This document shows, one piece after another, positions 25,363 to 34,153 of a stretch of DNA of 64,000 nucleotides. The position numbers were made by a program, and so were the translations under genes. The notes beneath the pieces were generated by a model. It saw nothing but the letters and a program-made list of their open reading frames with translations. It had not been told where the DNA came from and did no database searches. Source of the stretch: Paenibacillus lacisoli (GTDB taxonomy: Bacteria; Bacillota; Bacilli; Paenibacillales; Paenibacillaceae); NCBI RefSeq assembly GCF_030580655.1, contig NZ_JAUQTB010000011.1, positions 89,896-153,895 of the forward strand. Reading direction: 5' to 3'. Within the stretch, counting starts at the first letter, position 1. Each line of letters opens with the position of its first letter.

Positions 25363-28300
25363 ATGACGTCACATTTGGATGAAGCGGTTCAGAAAAGCTT
25401 TACAATTGTAGAATACGAAGCGAAGTATGCAAAATCCTTGGCAGACATGTGGAACCTCAGCAGCGACAGCTGGGGGGGAGATCATGTGCTTCAGACAGAG
25501 GAAGGCATCATGGAAGAAATGGAGAACAGCCCGAACCTGAAAACTTTTCTGGCTGTGCAGCAGGACGAGGTTATCGGCTTTTGCAGCTTCTCTTATTACC
25601 AAGAAGACCGCGGGGCGTTGTACATCCCTCTCTTGAACGTACGTCCCGACTTTCATGGACGCAAGGTCGGCAAGGCTCTGGTGCTGAATGCCGTACAGCA
25701 GACGATCGATATGGGCTGGCCAAGACTGGACTTGTACACATGGGCAGGGAATACCAAAGCAGTCCCCACCTACAAAAAATGTGGTTTCTTCTGGGAACGA
25801 CGTGACGAAACCACGCACCTGATGAATTTCATTCCGGCCGTTCTTCAGACCGAAGCCCTTCTGCCCTTTTTCGAGCAGGCTGACTGGTATGAAGATGGCA
25901 AACGTGATCTCAGTGTAACGCCGGATGGCAGCGGAGAGAACGGCTTTGATTATTTTACATATGAATGGGAACGCGACGGCCGTTATCTCTCTGTAGAATT
26001 CGAGCGTACGGGCAGAGGCATCCGCTTCATTGAGACAGATACGTACAGAATCGCTGCCGAGATTTCCAAACACCGCCTTCCTTTTGGCAAGAGGTATGAG
26101 ATTAGTTATGACATCATCAGCAAAGACGGCCAGCCGCTGACCGTTGAGATTGAAGGTGTCAGTAATGAAAGTATTGATTTTAATATACATGAACACATCG
26201 AAACGACAGGCACATCCCAAGTGCAGGCGTTCTTCAAGGTGAATGAAATATCAGAGGAACCGAACAAATGGCGTACCCATCCGGTAGTGGAAGCCCGCTT
26301 GACCATCAATGGAAGGCGTGCGGATTTCAGGACAGGGGTGTATCCGGCATTTCCCGTGACCCTGAAGCTGAACTCAGAGCTGTCCGACTTTGTGACTGGA
26401 CAGACCGCAGCCTTCGAGCTCAATGTGGAAAATCATTATGATGAAGAAACCCGGTTCGTATTCACTCTTCCGGAGGGCGGGCTGCTGGAATGGAAACAAC
26501 CGGAACAGGATATGATCCTTCCACCGCAGGGTCGTGCAGTCATTCCGATTGAAGCCAAAGTCCTTGCGACCGGTCTATATGCTGAGCAGGTCCGCATCCA
26601 GGCATACAGCGGCGGTGAAGTTATGGACTTGACCTGCGAAGTGAGCAAGCTGGTTCAGGGCCACACCGGCTTATTTGACGGAGAAACCCTGGATGAGTGG
26701 ATCATCGGCAGCGGTGCCTATACCGCCCATTTGCATAAACATAACCTGACCCTGACACTTAAGACCATCGGAATGCGTTATGGCAGAACCACTTTGTATT
26801 TCCCTAAGTTCGGTCCCCCGTTCCGTAATGAGTTCATGGATCAGCGGCCTTTTCAGATTGAACATGAATACGGCGCTGAATCTGTCACTCTTAAAGCATC
26901 CTACCGTATGAAGCAGCTTCAAGATCGTACACTTGTCCTGACTGCCAAGCTATACAGCAGCGGGCTTCTGGAAAGGTATTTTCTTATTTCTAAACCTCAG
27001 GACGGGGATGCTTCCGGTGAATTAAGTATGCGTGAACTGTTCCATACGAGCATGGAGTGTGGTGTAATTCCCTACAATCAGGGCTTTTATGACTTGTCCC
27101 CAGGTGCCGCTGCGATCAATGCAGAATACTGGAAAACTGAGAACATCCATGAAAACTGGTTCTTCATGCGGGACAATAAACAATCTCATGGTCTGTGCTG
27201 GCCAGCTTCTGCCCGCCTGATCAAGGAAGGTTACCGGTTTGCTGTAGAACAGACGCTGGAAGGTTCCCCCGCAGACCCGTTGATCCGGACAGCTTCGGTC
27301 TATATAAGCCTGAACACGTTCGGGAGCTGGCAGGAATTAAGATCTTTTGCCCGTGGATCCTCGTCACCGCTCTCATCCAAACTGAACGATCACCTGGACA
27401 TTTTGCTGAACGGTGGAAACCCTTTTGTTAAGGGTACCTTTAATATCGAGATCGTGGAGCACAAAAATGTCAATCTCGATGGCTCGGTCTCGGCTGTATC
27501 TGATAAAGGAAGCTTTGCACCGATACAGCAGGTCCTGTCCGGAGGGAGTTCGCCTTCTCATTCTTCTATGCCGGTAGAGTTGACCACAGCAGCCGAAGTG
27601 GACCAGGCTATCATCGGGCTGGATCTGGATGTCTATACAACAAGCAGACCACGTATATTTTTCCCGCTCGGACAAGTACCCGTACAGCTGGAAACTACCC
27701 GGGCGCATGATCTCGAAGTGATTAGCGCAGATAATGGAAGTGTTCGTATCAGCGCGGCAGCAGCTTATGCTCCGTCACTCTATTCCATTTCCTATCACGG
27801 CAAAGAATGGCTGGAATCCTCATTCCCGCAGGTTCATGCCAAAGCATGGTGGAATCCATGGCTTGGGGGAATCGCCTCCCGATTCGATGATGTGTCCTTC
27901 CGCTCCATGATGGAAGAGCCCCGCAGCGCTTCGTTTGCGGAACTCCAGGACCAGCATGGAAACCATTGGTCCGGCATCCGTGTATCCGTGAGTTTTGATA
28001 AACACAAGCAGTACACAGGGCTTCGGTTTCACCAGTACTATCTCCTGCTGCCAGGTGCTCCTGTCGTAGCTTATGCCGTCCATGTAGAGTTTCCGGAGGA
28101 TAAGACGCTTGAACATTTTGATCTGAGTACGTGGGTGAACTATGGGCCAGGAGATGAGCTTCGCCGCAGCGGGGTCAAGGTACGTGAAGCTTCAGGAGAG
28201 GAATTTGCCTATAAAGCAGGCCTCTTTGATAATGAGCAGAAAGTTAACGGTGCAGCTCACTTTTACTCCACAGAAGTGAAGGAGCAGCTTACGCTGATTG

Positions 28301-28497
28301 CTGACCCGCGGCAGGGCCATCATTATTTCTATATGGATAACCAGGTTTTGTCTTCCATCATCCAGGACAGCTATTATGGGTCTCATAACGATTCCCTGAT
28401 CACGAATCCGCTCTTCTTCATTATCAGTGAGACAACCGCTCAGAACGCAGCTTATGATGATCTTCGCCAGCTGCGCTTCCTGCTCCCTGCCAAATAA
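25363..28497 (+). CDS. Giant fusion: GNAT acetyltransferase plus large beta-rich domains
   Basis: A 1044-residue protein without signal peptide or membrane segments. Residues ~13-165 are a GNAT domain with acetyl-CoA motif LLNVRPDFHGRKVGKALVL and a terminal PTYKKCGFF. The remaining ~870 residues are beta-rich. A stretch at ~345-430 resembles an Ig-like or NEW3-type domain (GQTAAFELNVENH; PQGRAVIPIEAKV). The segments from ~440 to 1040 look like a mutarotase-like super-sandwich of the kind found in carbohydrate-active enzymes (NEFMDQRPFQIEHEYGAES; LPGAPVVAYAVHVEF). I do not recognise a characterised homologue. AGGAGG lies eight bases before the ATG. It is followed 29 bp later by an amidohydrolase, so the two probably act on one metabolite. 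Confidence 0.85.
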   Translation: MTSHLDEAVQKSFTIVEYEAKYAKSLADMWNLSSDSWGGDHVLQTEEGIMEEMENSPNLKTFLAVQQDEVIGFCSFSYYQEDRGALYIPLLNVRPDFHGRKVGKALVLNAVQQTIDMGWPRLDLYTWAGNTKAVPTYKKCGFFWERRDETTHLMNFIPAVLQTEALLPFFEQADWYEDGKRDLSVTPDGSGENGFDYFTYEWERDGRYLSVEFERTGRGIRFIETDTYRIAAEISKHRLPFGKRYEISYDIISKDGQPLTVEIEGVSNESIDFNIHEHIETTGTSQVQAFFKVNEISEEPNKWRTHPVVEARLTINGRRADFRTGVYPAFPVTLKLNSELSDFVTGQTAAFELNVENHYDEETRFVFTLPEGGLLEWKQPEQDMILPPQGRAVIPIEAKVLATGLYAEQVRIQAYSGGEVMDLTCEVSKLVQGHTGLFDGETLDEWIIGSGAYTAHLHKHNLTLTLKTIGMRYGRTTLYFPKFGPPFRNEFMDQRPFQIEHEYGAESVTLKASYRMKQLQDRTLVLTAKLYSSGLLERYFLISKPQDGDASGELSMRELFHTSMECGVIPYNQGFYDLSPGAAAINAEYWKTENIHENWFFMRDNKQSHGLCWPASARLIKEGYRFAVEQTLEGSPADPLIRTASVYISLNTFGSWQELRSFARGSSSPLSSKLNDHLDILLNGGNPFVKGTFNIEIVEHKNVNLDGSVSAVSDKGSFAPIQQVLSGGSSPSHSSMPVELTTAAEVDQAIIGLDLDVYTTSRPRIFFPLGQVPVQLETTRAHDLEVISADNGSVRISAAAAYAPSLYSISYHGKEWLESSFPQVHAKAWWNPWLGGIASRFDDVSFRSMMEEPRSASFAELQDQHGNHWSGIRVSVSFDKHKQYTGLRFHQYYLLLPGAPVVAYAVHVEFPEDKTLEHFDLSTWVNYGPGDELRRSGVKVREASGEEFAYKAGLFDNEQKVNGAAHFYSTEVKEQLTLIADPRQGHHYFYMDNQVLSSIIQDSYYGSHNDSLITNPLFFIISETTAQNAAYDDLRQLRFLLPAK

Positions 28498-28526
28498 ATG
28501 ACATCGATGGAAAGGAGTCAACGATC

Positions 28527-29402
28527 ATGCGAATGATTGATGCCCATATTCACTACTCAGAAATTGAGAGCTTTTACGAGACAGCCCGTGACCTCGCCAA
28601 GGTCGACTATACAGCTGCAGGCCTGGCCGCCGAGTTCAAGCGATCAGGTATCATCGCTGGAGTCGGAATGGGCGTAACCGAGGTGGAACCCGGTGGATTT
28701 CCCGACGATAGCTCTGCGAATCCGATGGAACTGGACCTGCGAGGAGGCCTGCCGGAATCTATTTTCACCTGTGTTGGCATTAACCCGCTAACCCTGCAAT
28801 CGGATGGGCAATTGAGCGCACTTGAGAATGCTCTTCAACGGGATGATGTAGTAGGAATCAAGCTGTATGCCGGTTATTATCATTTCTCTGTTAGTGATGC
28901 AGTCTATGATCCGGTCTATGAGCTGGCCGCTGCATATCACCTGCCGGTAGTGATTCACGGAGGCCTGACCTATTCCGACCGCGGCTTGCTCAAGTATTCC
29001 CATCCGCTGTCTATGGAAGAGGCCATTATGAAGCACCGGGATATTAACTTCATGATCTGTCATCTTGGAGATCCTTGGGTGATGGACACAGCCGCCATGC
29101 TGGAGAAGAATCCAAACCTGTATACGGATCTGTCAGGCTGGATCGTTGGCGACAATGCCAAGGTGAACCGGTTAATGAAGGAACAAACCTATACGGACCA
29201 TTTTCGCAGAGCCATTGTGTTCGCAGAGAAATATGACCGTCTTGTCTTCGGAACCGACTGGCCTCTGGTACCCATTCATTCTTATATTCGTTTCGTGAAG
29301 AACCTGATACCCGATGAACATTGGGAACTTGTCTTCTATCACAATGCACTGCGGCTGTTCCCAAAACTGGATCAAGGATTGAAGCGGCTTGGATTGATTT
29401 AA
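28527..29402 (+). CDS. Metal-dependent amidohydrolase (amidohydrolase 2, COG2159-like)
   Basis: A 291-residue TIM-barrel hydrolase or decarboxylase. Likely metal ligands are visible in order: His7 and His9 in IDAHIHY, the VGIKLY lysine strand, His in VVIHGG, His in MICHLGDPW and Asp in VFGTDWPLVP. The substrate of this group ranges from amides and lactones to aromatic carboxylates. AAGGAGTCAACGATC precedes the start. It forms an operon with the GNAT giant protein (29-bp gap) and shares the terminator at 29401-29444, which suggests that one gene product modifies and the other hydrolyses the same compound. Confidence 0.88.
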   Translation: MRMIDAHIHYSEIESFYETARDLAKVDYTAAGLAAEFKRSGIIAGVGMGVTEVEPGGFPDDSSANPMELDLRGGLPESIFTCVGINPLTLQSDGQLSALENALQRDDVVGIKLYAGYYHFSVSDAVYDPVYELAAAYHLPVVIHGGLTYSDRGLLKYSHPLSMEEAIMKHRDINFMICHLGDPWVMDTAAMLEKNPNLYTDLSGWIVGDNAKVNRLMKEQTYTDHFRRAIVFAEKYDRLVFGTDWPLVPIHSYIRFVKNLIPDEHWELVFYHNALRLFPKLDQGLKRLGLI

Positions 29403-29444
29403 AAAAGGGGAGAAGCGCATATATACCGCTTCTCCCCTTCTTCT
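29401..29444. terminator. Bidirectional terminator
   Basis: A perfect 13-bp stem (AAGGGGAGAAGCG/CGCTTCTCCCCTT) has a T-run on both strands. It lies between the convergent amidohydrolase and the 177-residue unknown gene. Confidence 0.9.
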
Positions 29445-29458
29445 GTTCGGCTCATGAA

Positions 29459-29992
29459 TTATTGTTCATTCTGGGTGTCTAGCTCATGCAATGCTCTTAA
29501 AGATCTCAGCACATAATCCAGCAGTTCCGCAAGATCATCCATTTGTTCTTCCCCTATTTTGCGGTCAAAGGTTACGTCGATTCTGTTGAGATACCCTTCG
29601 GTTCCAAAAGTGTATGTGAGGTGCTGTGCGATCCGGGGCTCCGGACCCCAGATGCCGGATAGTACGGATGAGATCTGCGCGCAGACAGCCTCCGGTTCAC
29701 GGAGCTTCATACGAAAGCGGATATCCAGTCTGCAGCCGATCGGTTCCGTCCCGGCCAGCTGCAGCAGTTCACCTGCCAGATCATGAAGAGATGATGATAA
29801 TTCCACTTCCGCAGTAATACCGAAATGCTGCGGAAGTGCGAATGCCAGCATAAACCTGCGGGACAGGACAGCCAGATCCATCAGATCCTGACGTCCCTGA
29901 ATAACAACAGCCTGGCTTAGATTATCCAAATCGTAAATTTCATTCTCCAAAGCCACCTTCACGTTCTCAAATATGGTCGGATCATACAGCAT
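29459..29992 (-). CDS. Conserved-looking protein of unknown function
   Basis: A 177-residue soluble, acidic protein that I do not recognise. It has no signal peptide or membrane segment and appears alpha/beta, with ILFRFMKLREPEAVCAQISSVLSGIWG-like and NRIDVTFDRKIGEEQMDDLAELLDYVLRSL-like regions toward the C terminus. AAGGAGATGTCAAC immediately precedes the ATG, and a strong terminator follows, so it is very likely expressed. It is monocistronic and divergent from the small-protein genes at 30162-30561. Confidence 0.7.
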   Translation of the reverse strand: MLYDPTIFENVKVALENEIYDLDNLSQAVVIQGRQDLMDLAVLSRRFMLAFALPQHFGITAEVELSSSLHDLAGELLQLAGTEPIGCRLDIRFRMKLREPEAVCAQISSVLSGIWGPEPRIAQHLTYTFGTEGYLNRIDVTFDRKIGEEQMDDLAELLDYVLRSLRALHELDTQNEQ

Positions 29993-30138
29993 GTTGACAT
30001 CTCCTTATCAGTAACAGTTTTGATCTGTTTGGATGGTAATGATGTTCGCAGTCAGCCATCGTCTCCCGGTAGTTCGTCCATTTCAAGGCAGAAAAGGAAC
30101 GCCGCTTCCTTGCTGACATATGATAGAGGGAACACATC

Positions 30139-30165
30139 ATGGATGGAATGAGTGAACGAATATGA
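30139..30165 (+). CDS. Possible 8-codon leader peptide
   Basis: ATG to TGA encodes MDGMSERI, preceded by GAGGGAACACATC. Its stop codon overlaps the start of the next gene as ATGA, the arrangement of translational coupling. It is short enough to be a chance occurrence. Confidence 0.25.
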   Translation: MDGMSERI

Positions 30166-30293
30166 ACCAAGACGAGAAAGAGCGGCTGATCACGCTCATT
30201 GTGTTGATTGTGGTGATTGTATCCTTTGCGCTGGGGCTCGGTGAGAATGAAGATGGCAGCAGCGGCGGGAATACACCTACAGTAATAGTCTGA
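30162..30293 (+). CDS. Small single-span membrane protein (43 aa)
   Basis: A 43-residue protein: a charged N terminus (MNQDEKERL), one hydrophobic helix (ITLIVLIVVIVSFALGLG) and a short polar tail. No strong ribosome binding site precedes it; coupling to the leader frame that ends in ATGA is possible. The function is unknown. It is 16 bp upstream of the 83-residue gene and probably cotranscribed with it. Confidence 0.6.
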   Translation: MNQDEKERLITLIVLIVVIVSFALGLGENEDGSSGGNTPTVIV

Positions 30294-30309
30294 ACTGGAT
30301 GGTGACGTT

Positions 30310-30561
30310 ATGGCGGGAAACGGGAATGGCAGTTCTCAAAACAGCAAAAAAGCTCAATCCCTGAGTCCGCAGCAAATTGCCGTCATCGTGGGCCTGCTGG
30401 CCAATGTGCTGGACGTCGATTCCATCCTGCTTGATCGTAATCAGCAAATCCAGATCGTATTGACCGGATCGATCCGCAAGAAAAATAAAGCTGACCGGAT
30501 CGCGGAGGAACTTGACAATATTAGCGTTGCCGAGCTGATTAATGCTTTTTTGCGAAAATAA
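30310..30561 (+). CDS. Small conserved-type protein of unknown function
   Basis: An 83-residue protein with a Gly/Asn/Ser-rich N terminus, then a helical LSPQQIAVIVGLLANVL stretch and a basic C-terminal half. I do not recognise a function. The start has only a weak GGATGGTGA ribosome binding site. It is the second gene of a small-protein pair and is followed by a hairpin. Confidence 0.6.
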   Translation: MAGNGNGSSQNSKKAQSLSPQQIAVIVGLLANVLDVDSILLDRNQQIQIVLTGSIRKKNKADRIAEELDNISVAELINAFLRK

Positions 30562-30577
30562 CCAACATAAACGAAGA

Positions 30578-30616
30578 AAAGCCTCCTCAGCCAGCTTCCT
30601 GGCCTGACGGGGCTTC
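30578..30616 (+). terminator. Hairpin after the small-protein pair
   Basis: An imperfect long stem (AAGCCTCCTCAGCCAG against CTGGCCTGACGGGGCTT) lies 17 bases after the stop codon, followed by a T-rich stretch. Confidence 0.6.
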
Positions 30617-30656
30617 TTGGTGTTCTTGTAATAAATCAGATACCGTGAGACTTAGA

Positions 30657-30950
30657 TCATCCAACCTCAGGCAGATGTTCGCGGCAGTAGGCCTCGAGCG
30701 CCTGCTCTTCCTCTTCTTCGAGATCAAAATCAAGGTAGGTGCCGGTCGTCTTCTCATTCAGATCGTATTTAACCAGACCTTCCCGGTCGGTATCTACGAC
30801 ATAAATGGCACGGACAACAATGCCGTTGTCGTTAAACAATTCATCGTCTTCTTCTACTTCAGTCTGAATAATAAATTCATAGCGTTGTCCACTCAGAATC
30901 CCGAAGGCATCCCGGACAAGCTCGACTTCACAGGTGGTAAAGCTGATCAT
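30657..30950 (-). CDS. DUF6509-like small acidic protein
   Basis: A 97-residue cytoplasmic, strongly acidic protein. The pattern EVELVRDAFGILSGQRYEF, DDELFNDNGI and YLDFDLEEEEEQALEAYCREH resembles the DUF6509 family common in Bacillales, which has no established function. AAGGGATGGAGTC precedes the ATG. It stands alone. Confidence 0.7.
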   Translation of the reverse strand: MISFTTCEVELVRDAFGILSGQRYEFIIQTEVEEDDELFNDNGIVVRAIYVVDTDREGLVKYDLNEKTTGTYLDFDLEEEEEQALEAYCREHLPEVG

Positions 30951-31110
30951 GACTCCATCCCTTTCATTTTAGAACCGTACCGGTGGATATGAGGCTTCAT
31001 ATGCAGGGTACTTCTATTTTCATGTACAATCTACAAAATTATACGTCATTATTGTCCGGCTGCCTAGCAGATCATGGCGAAAGGTATTAAACAATCAAGC
31101 GCAAAAGCTA

Positions 31111-31138
31111 AAAGGATGCCTCCTCAGAGACACCCTTA
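31111..31138 (-). terminator. Terminator of the yda-type exopolysaccharide operon
   Basis: A stem of about 11 bp (AAGGGTGTCTC with GAGGCATCCTT, including one wobble pair) is followed by TTAGCTTTT on the minus strand. Confidence 0.65.
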
Positions 31139-31165
31139 TAAACAAGTATATTGCTGGCAAAAGAA

Positions 31166-32020
31166 CTACACATCATATTCTAACTGTTTTTTGGCCTGAA
31201 CGATCAGATCCATCGGTGTTGGCATATGTTCTGCCTCATATTGAACTGCACCAATCTTCAGATTCAATTCAACCTCGTATTTCCGCGAACGATCCGACTG
31301 GTTCAATTCCTGCATCTTTAAACGCAGACGGTCGACGACCACATTGGCTCCAGGGCGGTCTGTGAACAGCAGCAACCCCCAAGTCGGATGATCCTCAGTT
31401 CCCAGCATATATAGCGAATCGTTGGAACGGATGCTGGTCTGACTCAGCTGGGAAACCTGATAGATCGTCTCGGTTACCTGTTCAGCACTGATCATGCGCT
31501 TAAGCTCATCCCAATATTTCACGTTAAGCACCATCAACGTTAAAGGAATTTCATACCGCTTAGAGAGTGCCATAAACACAGTGGCATCCTTTTGAAACGA
31601 GCGGCTGTTCTTCAGATTGGTATGCTCGTCCATCGTCGCCAGTGTACTGTTCGTCCGCTGCAGCTGGTTATTCTGTTCCTGCAGCTGCCGGATTCCCTGG
31701 GTCAGCATCCAGGTTACCACCGTAAAAGCCGGCGTCATGATCAGCCAAAAGTAATTTTGCATCCCCACACTATCGCCCCGCACAACCGTTTGATACAAGG
31801 TAAACGTGCCATATCCGAAGATGAATACAATATTCAGAATTAGTCCTGTCGTAAGGCTCGTGAAATACGTAATAATCGCGATTAGAAAAGCCGCATTGAG
31901 AAAGACAATATTCTGAAAATACAAATTGGGATCCTGCGCCGTAAAGACAACGGCAATAAAGCAAAGAATAAACAGCAGCAGAAGAGCTCCGTCTGACATC
32001 AGGTAGCTGCTGCGTCTCAT
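31166..32020 (-). CDS. ydaK: YdaK-like membrane protein with degenerate GGDEF domain
   Basis: A 284-residue protein with four membrane spans (~10-105), a short coiled coil (~106-128) and a C-terminal GGDEF-fold domain (~130-284). The catalytic GGDEF signature is replaced by GTEDH (207-211), so it should not make c-di-GMP. The inhibitory-site motif RxxD is kept as RSND (198-201), exactly five residues before the signature, as in active enzymes. This fits a c-di-GMP receptor. Bacillus YdaK and Listeria PssE are degenerate GGDEF receptors that switch on exopolysaccharide synthesis. It is the last gene of the operon and overlaps the BcsB-like gene by four bases. Confidence 0.88.
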   Translation of the reverse strand: MRRSSYLMSDGALLLLFILCFIAVVFTAQDPNLYFQNIVFLNAAFLIAIITYFTSLTTGLILNIVFIFGYGTFTLYQTVVRGDSVGMQNYFWLIMTPAFTVVTWMLTQGIRQLQEQNNQLQRTNSTLATMDEHTNLKNSRSFQKDATVFMALSKRYEIPLTLMVLNVKYWDELKRMISAEQVTETIYQVSQLSQTSIRSNDSLYMLGTEDHPTWGLLLFTDRPGANVVVDRLRLKMQELNQSDRSRKYEVELNLKIGAVQYEAEHMPTPMDLIVQAKKQLEYDV

Positions 32021-34116
32021 GGCTCTTCCCTCCGTCTCTTACGGTATTTGCGAATCATGAAGATCAGGGATACCAGCACGAGTACAAGCAGCATAACCGC
32101 GACCGCTGTAAAAGAGAGCACGTCTGTACGCTGCAGCAGCCGTGTACCGATAGCATCCGAGCTGGAACCGGCTTCTTTCTTGAAACGAAAAGCTTGAATG
32201 ACGCCATCCTTGTCTGTAATGACGGCATCCCCGAACACTTTATATCTGGCCGTATCACTGGCAATCAGCTTGGAGGCAAGATAAACGGATTCAGAGGAAG
32301 CTCCCGTCACAGCCAGCAACCCATTCCCATCCGAGTAAGGCGAAGAGATCAGCTGCAAGGCTCCTATACGCTGCCCATAATCAGGATCCAGGCTCATTTT
32401 CTCATTGGATACAAACGCCGCCCCTTTCGAATCATACCGGAAATACAGGTGGTCATTGTTTTCACGGATCAGCTTGTTGCTGGTATAACCGCCAATAGCA
32501 ATAATCTGTGCATTTCCCAGTTCGGCATCGCTGACATTGTCGCTGTAGACCCGGACGTCTCCTGCATTGCTCTGCATATATTGTCCAAGCAGATTGAATA
32601 CATTAGATAGGGCACGGATCGTATATTCATCAGGATCAGCCGGCAGAACAACGGCAATCTTATTATAGGCACCATCCCGAAGGAACGGATACGGATAGTC
32701 GTTGAAGAGCAGTTCATTCCGGTCTTTTGTATTTAGCTGCAGCAGAGAGTCCGGAGAAATAAAGGCCCATGGCTGTTCGCTTGAGCGTACGGTGCAGGGT
32801 GCATCTGTCATCTCCAGATCAAATGCAGCCGTTACCGTGAAGTTGCCGCTGACATTCAGGTTCTCTGGCAGTGTTAATGTCAGGGTATCTCCGTCAGCCA
32901 TCTGGGAGGACAGCTTCTTGCTTCCAATAGGCGTGCCATTGACCAGGAGGGTTACCATAGACCGCTGAAAATCAAGGTTCTGTGCGTATCGAAAATTCAT
33001 TGATATTTTACTTCCGGAAGCAAGGGAGCGATTGGCTGGCAAGGAAATAAAGAAGGCCTGCTCCTGATGCCCTTCCCCGGTCAGCTTGCTGCCATTCTCG
33101 GTCAGGCTGATCCGGCTGCTGATCGGCACGGCCGGCGAGGCCGTATCGGTATTGGCTTGAATAAATTTCGAGCTCCCCTTCACCTGCCGGACAAGCTGTG
33201 CATTCGCCAGCCACTTGCCCGCCTTGCGAAGCAAATCATCATTGTCTGAAGTGACGACCATGACAGTCTGTCCTGCATAATGCATGACTTTAATAAGGGC
33301 TGCTTGTCCCAAATCTGTCCCCTTCAGATCGGCGCTGCTCAGGCTGGACTGAATTTCGGCAGGAAGGTGAGAAGGTTTGGCGACCATGATGACGGTCTTT
33401 TTCACTTTCAAGCCGGCCGTATCCATGGGTACCAGCGGAATATTTTTATCTTTTAACGGGTTCTGACTGGCATATCCAGATAATGCATAGATACCGGCTT
33501 CCAGCTCGGCCGGATCCGCCTTGGCTGGTACCGACACTGCATTCCAGGCATTCTGCATCGTGTCCCGTCCAACGAAATGGCGGCTGAAGTCCGCAATGCT
33601 GTCTGTCGTCGTCAGCGACTGGTAAGACACAACAACAGCAGAAGTGTCATACAGCTGAAACCAGCTGTCCAGGCTATCCTGCGGCGGACAGACATTCTCA
33701 CTTAATGTACTCTCCATCCGTCCTTGCAGGGTCAGCGTATTGCTGCCCTTGACCAGCCAGGCCTTAGGCAGCGTTACGGTCAGGTGCTGACTCGCCTGAT
33801 CATTGGTGACCGGTCGGAATGAATAAAAATTTTTGCCGTTTAGGAGCATGGTTATGCTGGACTGGGTACCCTGGGTCAGCTGCGATGCCTTGTAGTCCAG
33901 ATTGATTTGAACCTGGCTCACATTCCAGTAATCCTCGATTTGGAAATACTCCTGTTTCACAGAGGTCGTTCCGGAGAAAGCCCGGTCTGTATCTGTAAAT
34001 GGAACCTCATATTGGGCTGTCGTCTGGGCAGCCCCATAGGTTACAGGCACTGCTGTCAGCCAGCCTGCAATCAGAACCAGAGCCACCATCCAGCCCAAGC
34101 GGCTGTTAAAGCTCAT
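32017..34116 (-). CDS. ydaN: BcsB-like exopolysaccharide synthase subunit (YdaN type)
   Basis: A 699-residue protein: signal peptide ~1-30, extracellular beta-rich region ~35-660 and one C-terminal membrane anchor (~663-690) with a basic tail KYRKRRREEP. The fold pattern (FQIEDYWNVSQVQINLDYK; LLNGKNFYSFRPV; WLVKGSNTLTL; PPQDSLDSWFQLYD) is that of the cellulose synthase accessory subunit BcsB. It would guide the growing glycan outside the membrane next to the glycosyltransferase. It lies between the glycosyltransferase and the GGDEF receptor, as in the Bacillus yda and Listeria pss clusters. Confidence 0.88.
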   Translation of the reverse strand: MSFNSRLGWMVALVLIAGWLTAVPVTYGAAQTTAQYEVPFTDTDRAFSGTTSVKQEYFQIEDYWNVSQVQINLDYKASQLTQGTQSSITMLLNGKNFYSFRPVTNDQASQHLTVTLPKAWLVKGSNTLTLQGRMESTLSENVCPPQDSLDSWFQLYDTSAVVVSYQSLTTTDSIADFSRHFVGRDTMQNAWNAVSVPAKADPAELEAGIYALSGYASQNPLKDKNIPLVPMDTAGLKVKKTVIMVAKPSHLPAEIQSSLSSADLKGTDLGQAALIKVMHYAGQTVMVVTSDNDDLLRKAGKWLANAQLVRQVKGSSKFIQANTDTASPAVPISSRISLTENGSKLTGEGHQEQAFFISLPANRSLASGSKISMNFRYAQNLDFQRSMVTLLVNGTPIGSKKLSSQMADGDTLTLTLPENLNVSGNFTVTAAFDLEMTDAPCTVRSSEQPWAFISPDSLLQLNTKDRNELLFNDYPYPFLRDGAYNKIAVVLPADPDEYTIRALSNVFNLLGQYMQSNAGDVRVYSDNVSDAELGNAQIIAIGGYTSNKLIRENNDHLYFRYDSKGAAFVSNEKMSLDPDYGQRIGALQLISSPYSDGNGLLAVTGASSESVYLASKLIASDTARYKVFGDAVITDKDGVIQAFRFKKEAGSSSDAIGTRLLQRTDVLSFTAVAVMLLVLVLVSLIFMIRKYRKRRREEP

Positions 34117-34153
34117 ACTAATCTTCTCTATCCTTGAAGCCTGCCATCGTTGT

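Noticed and set aside
29982..30170. A 62-codon minus-strand frame between the unknown gene and the small-protein pair
   Set aside because: It lacks a ribosome binding site, overlaps the start region of the 177-residue gene and has no recognisable features.
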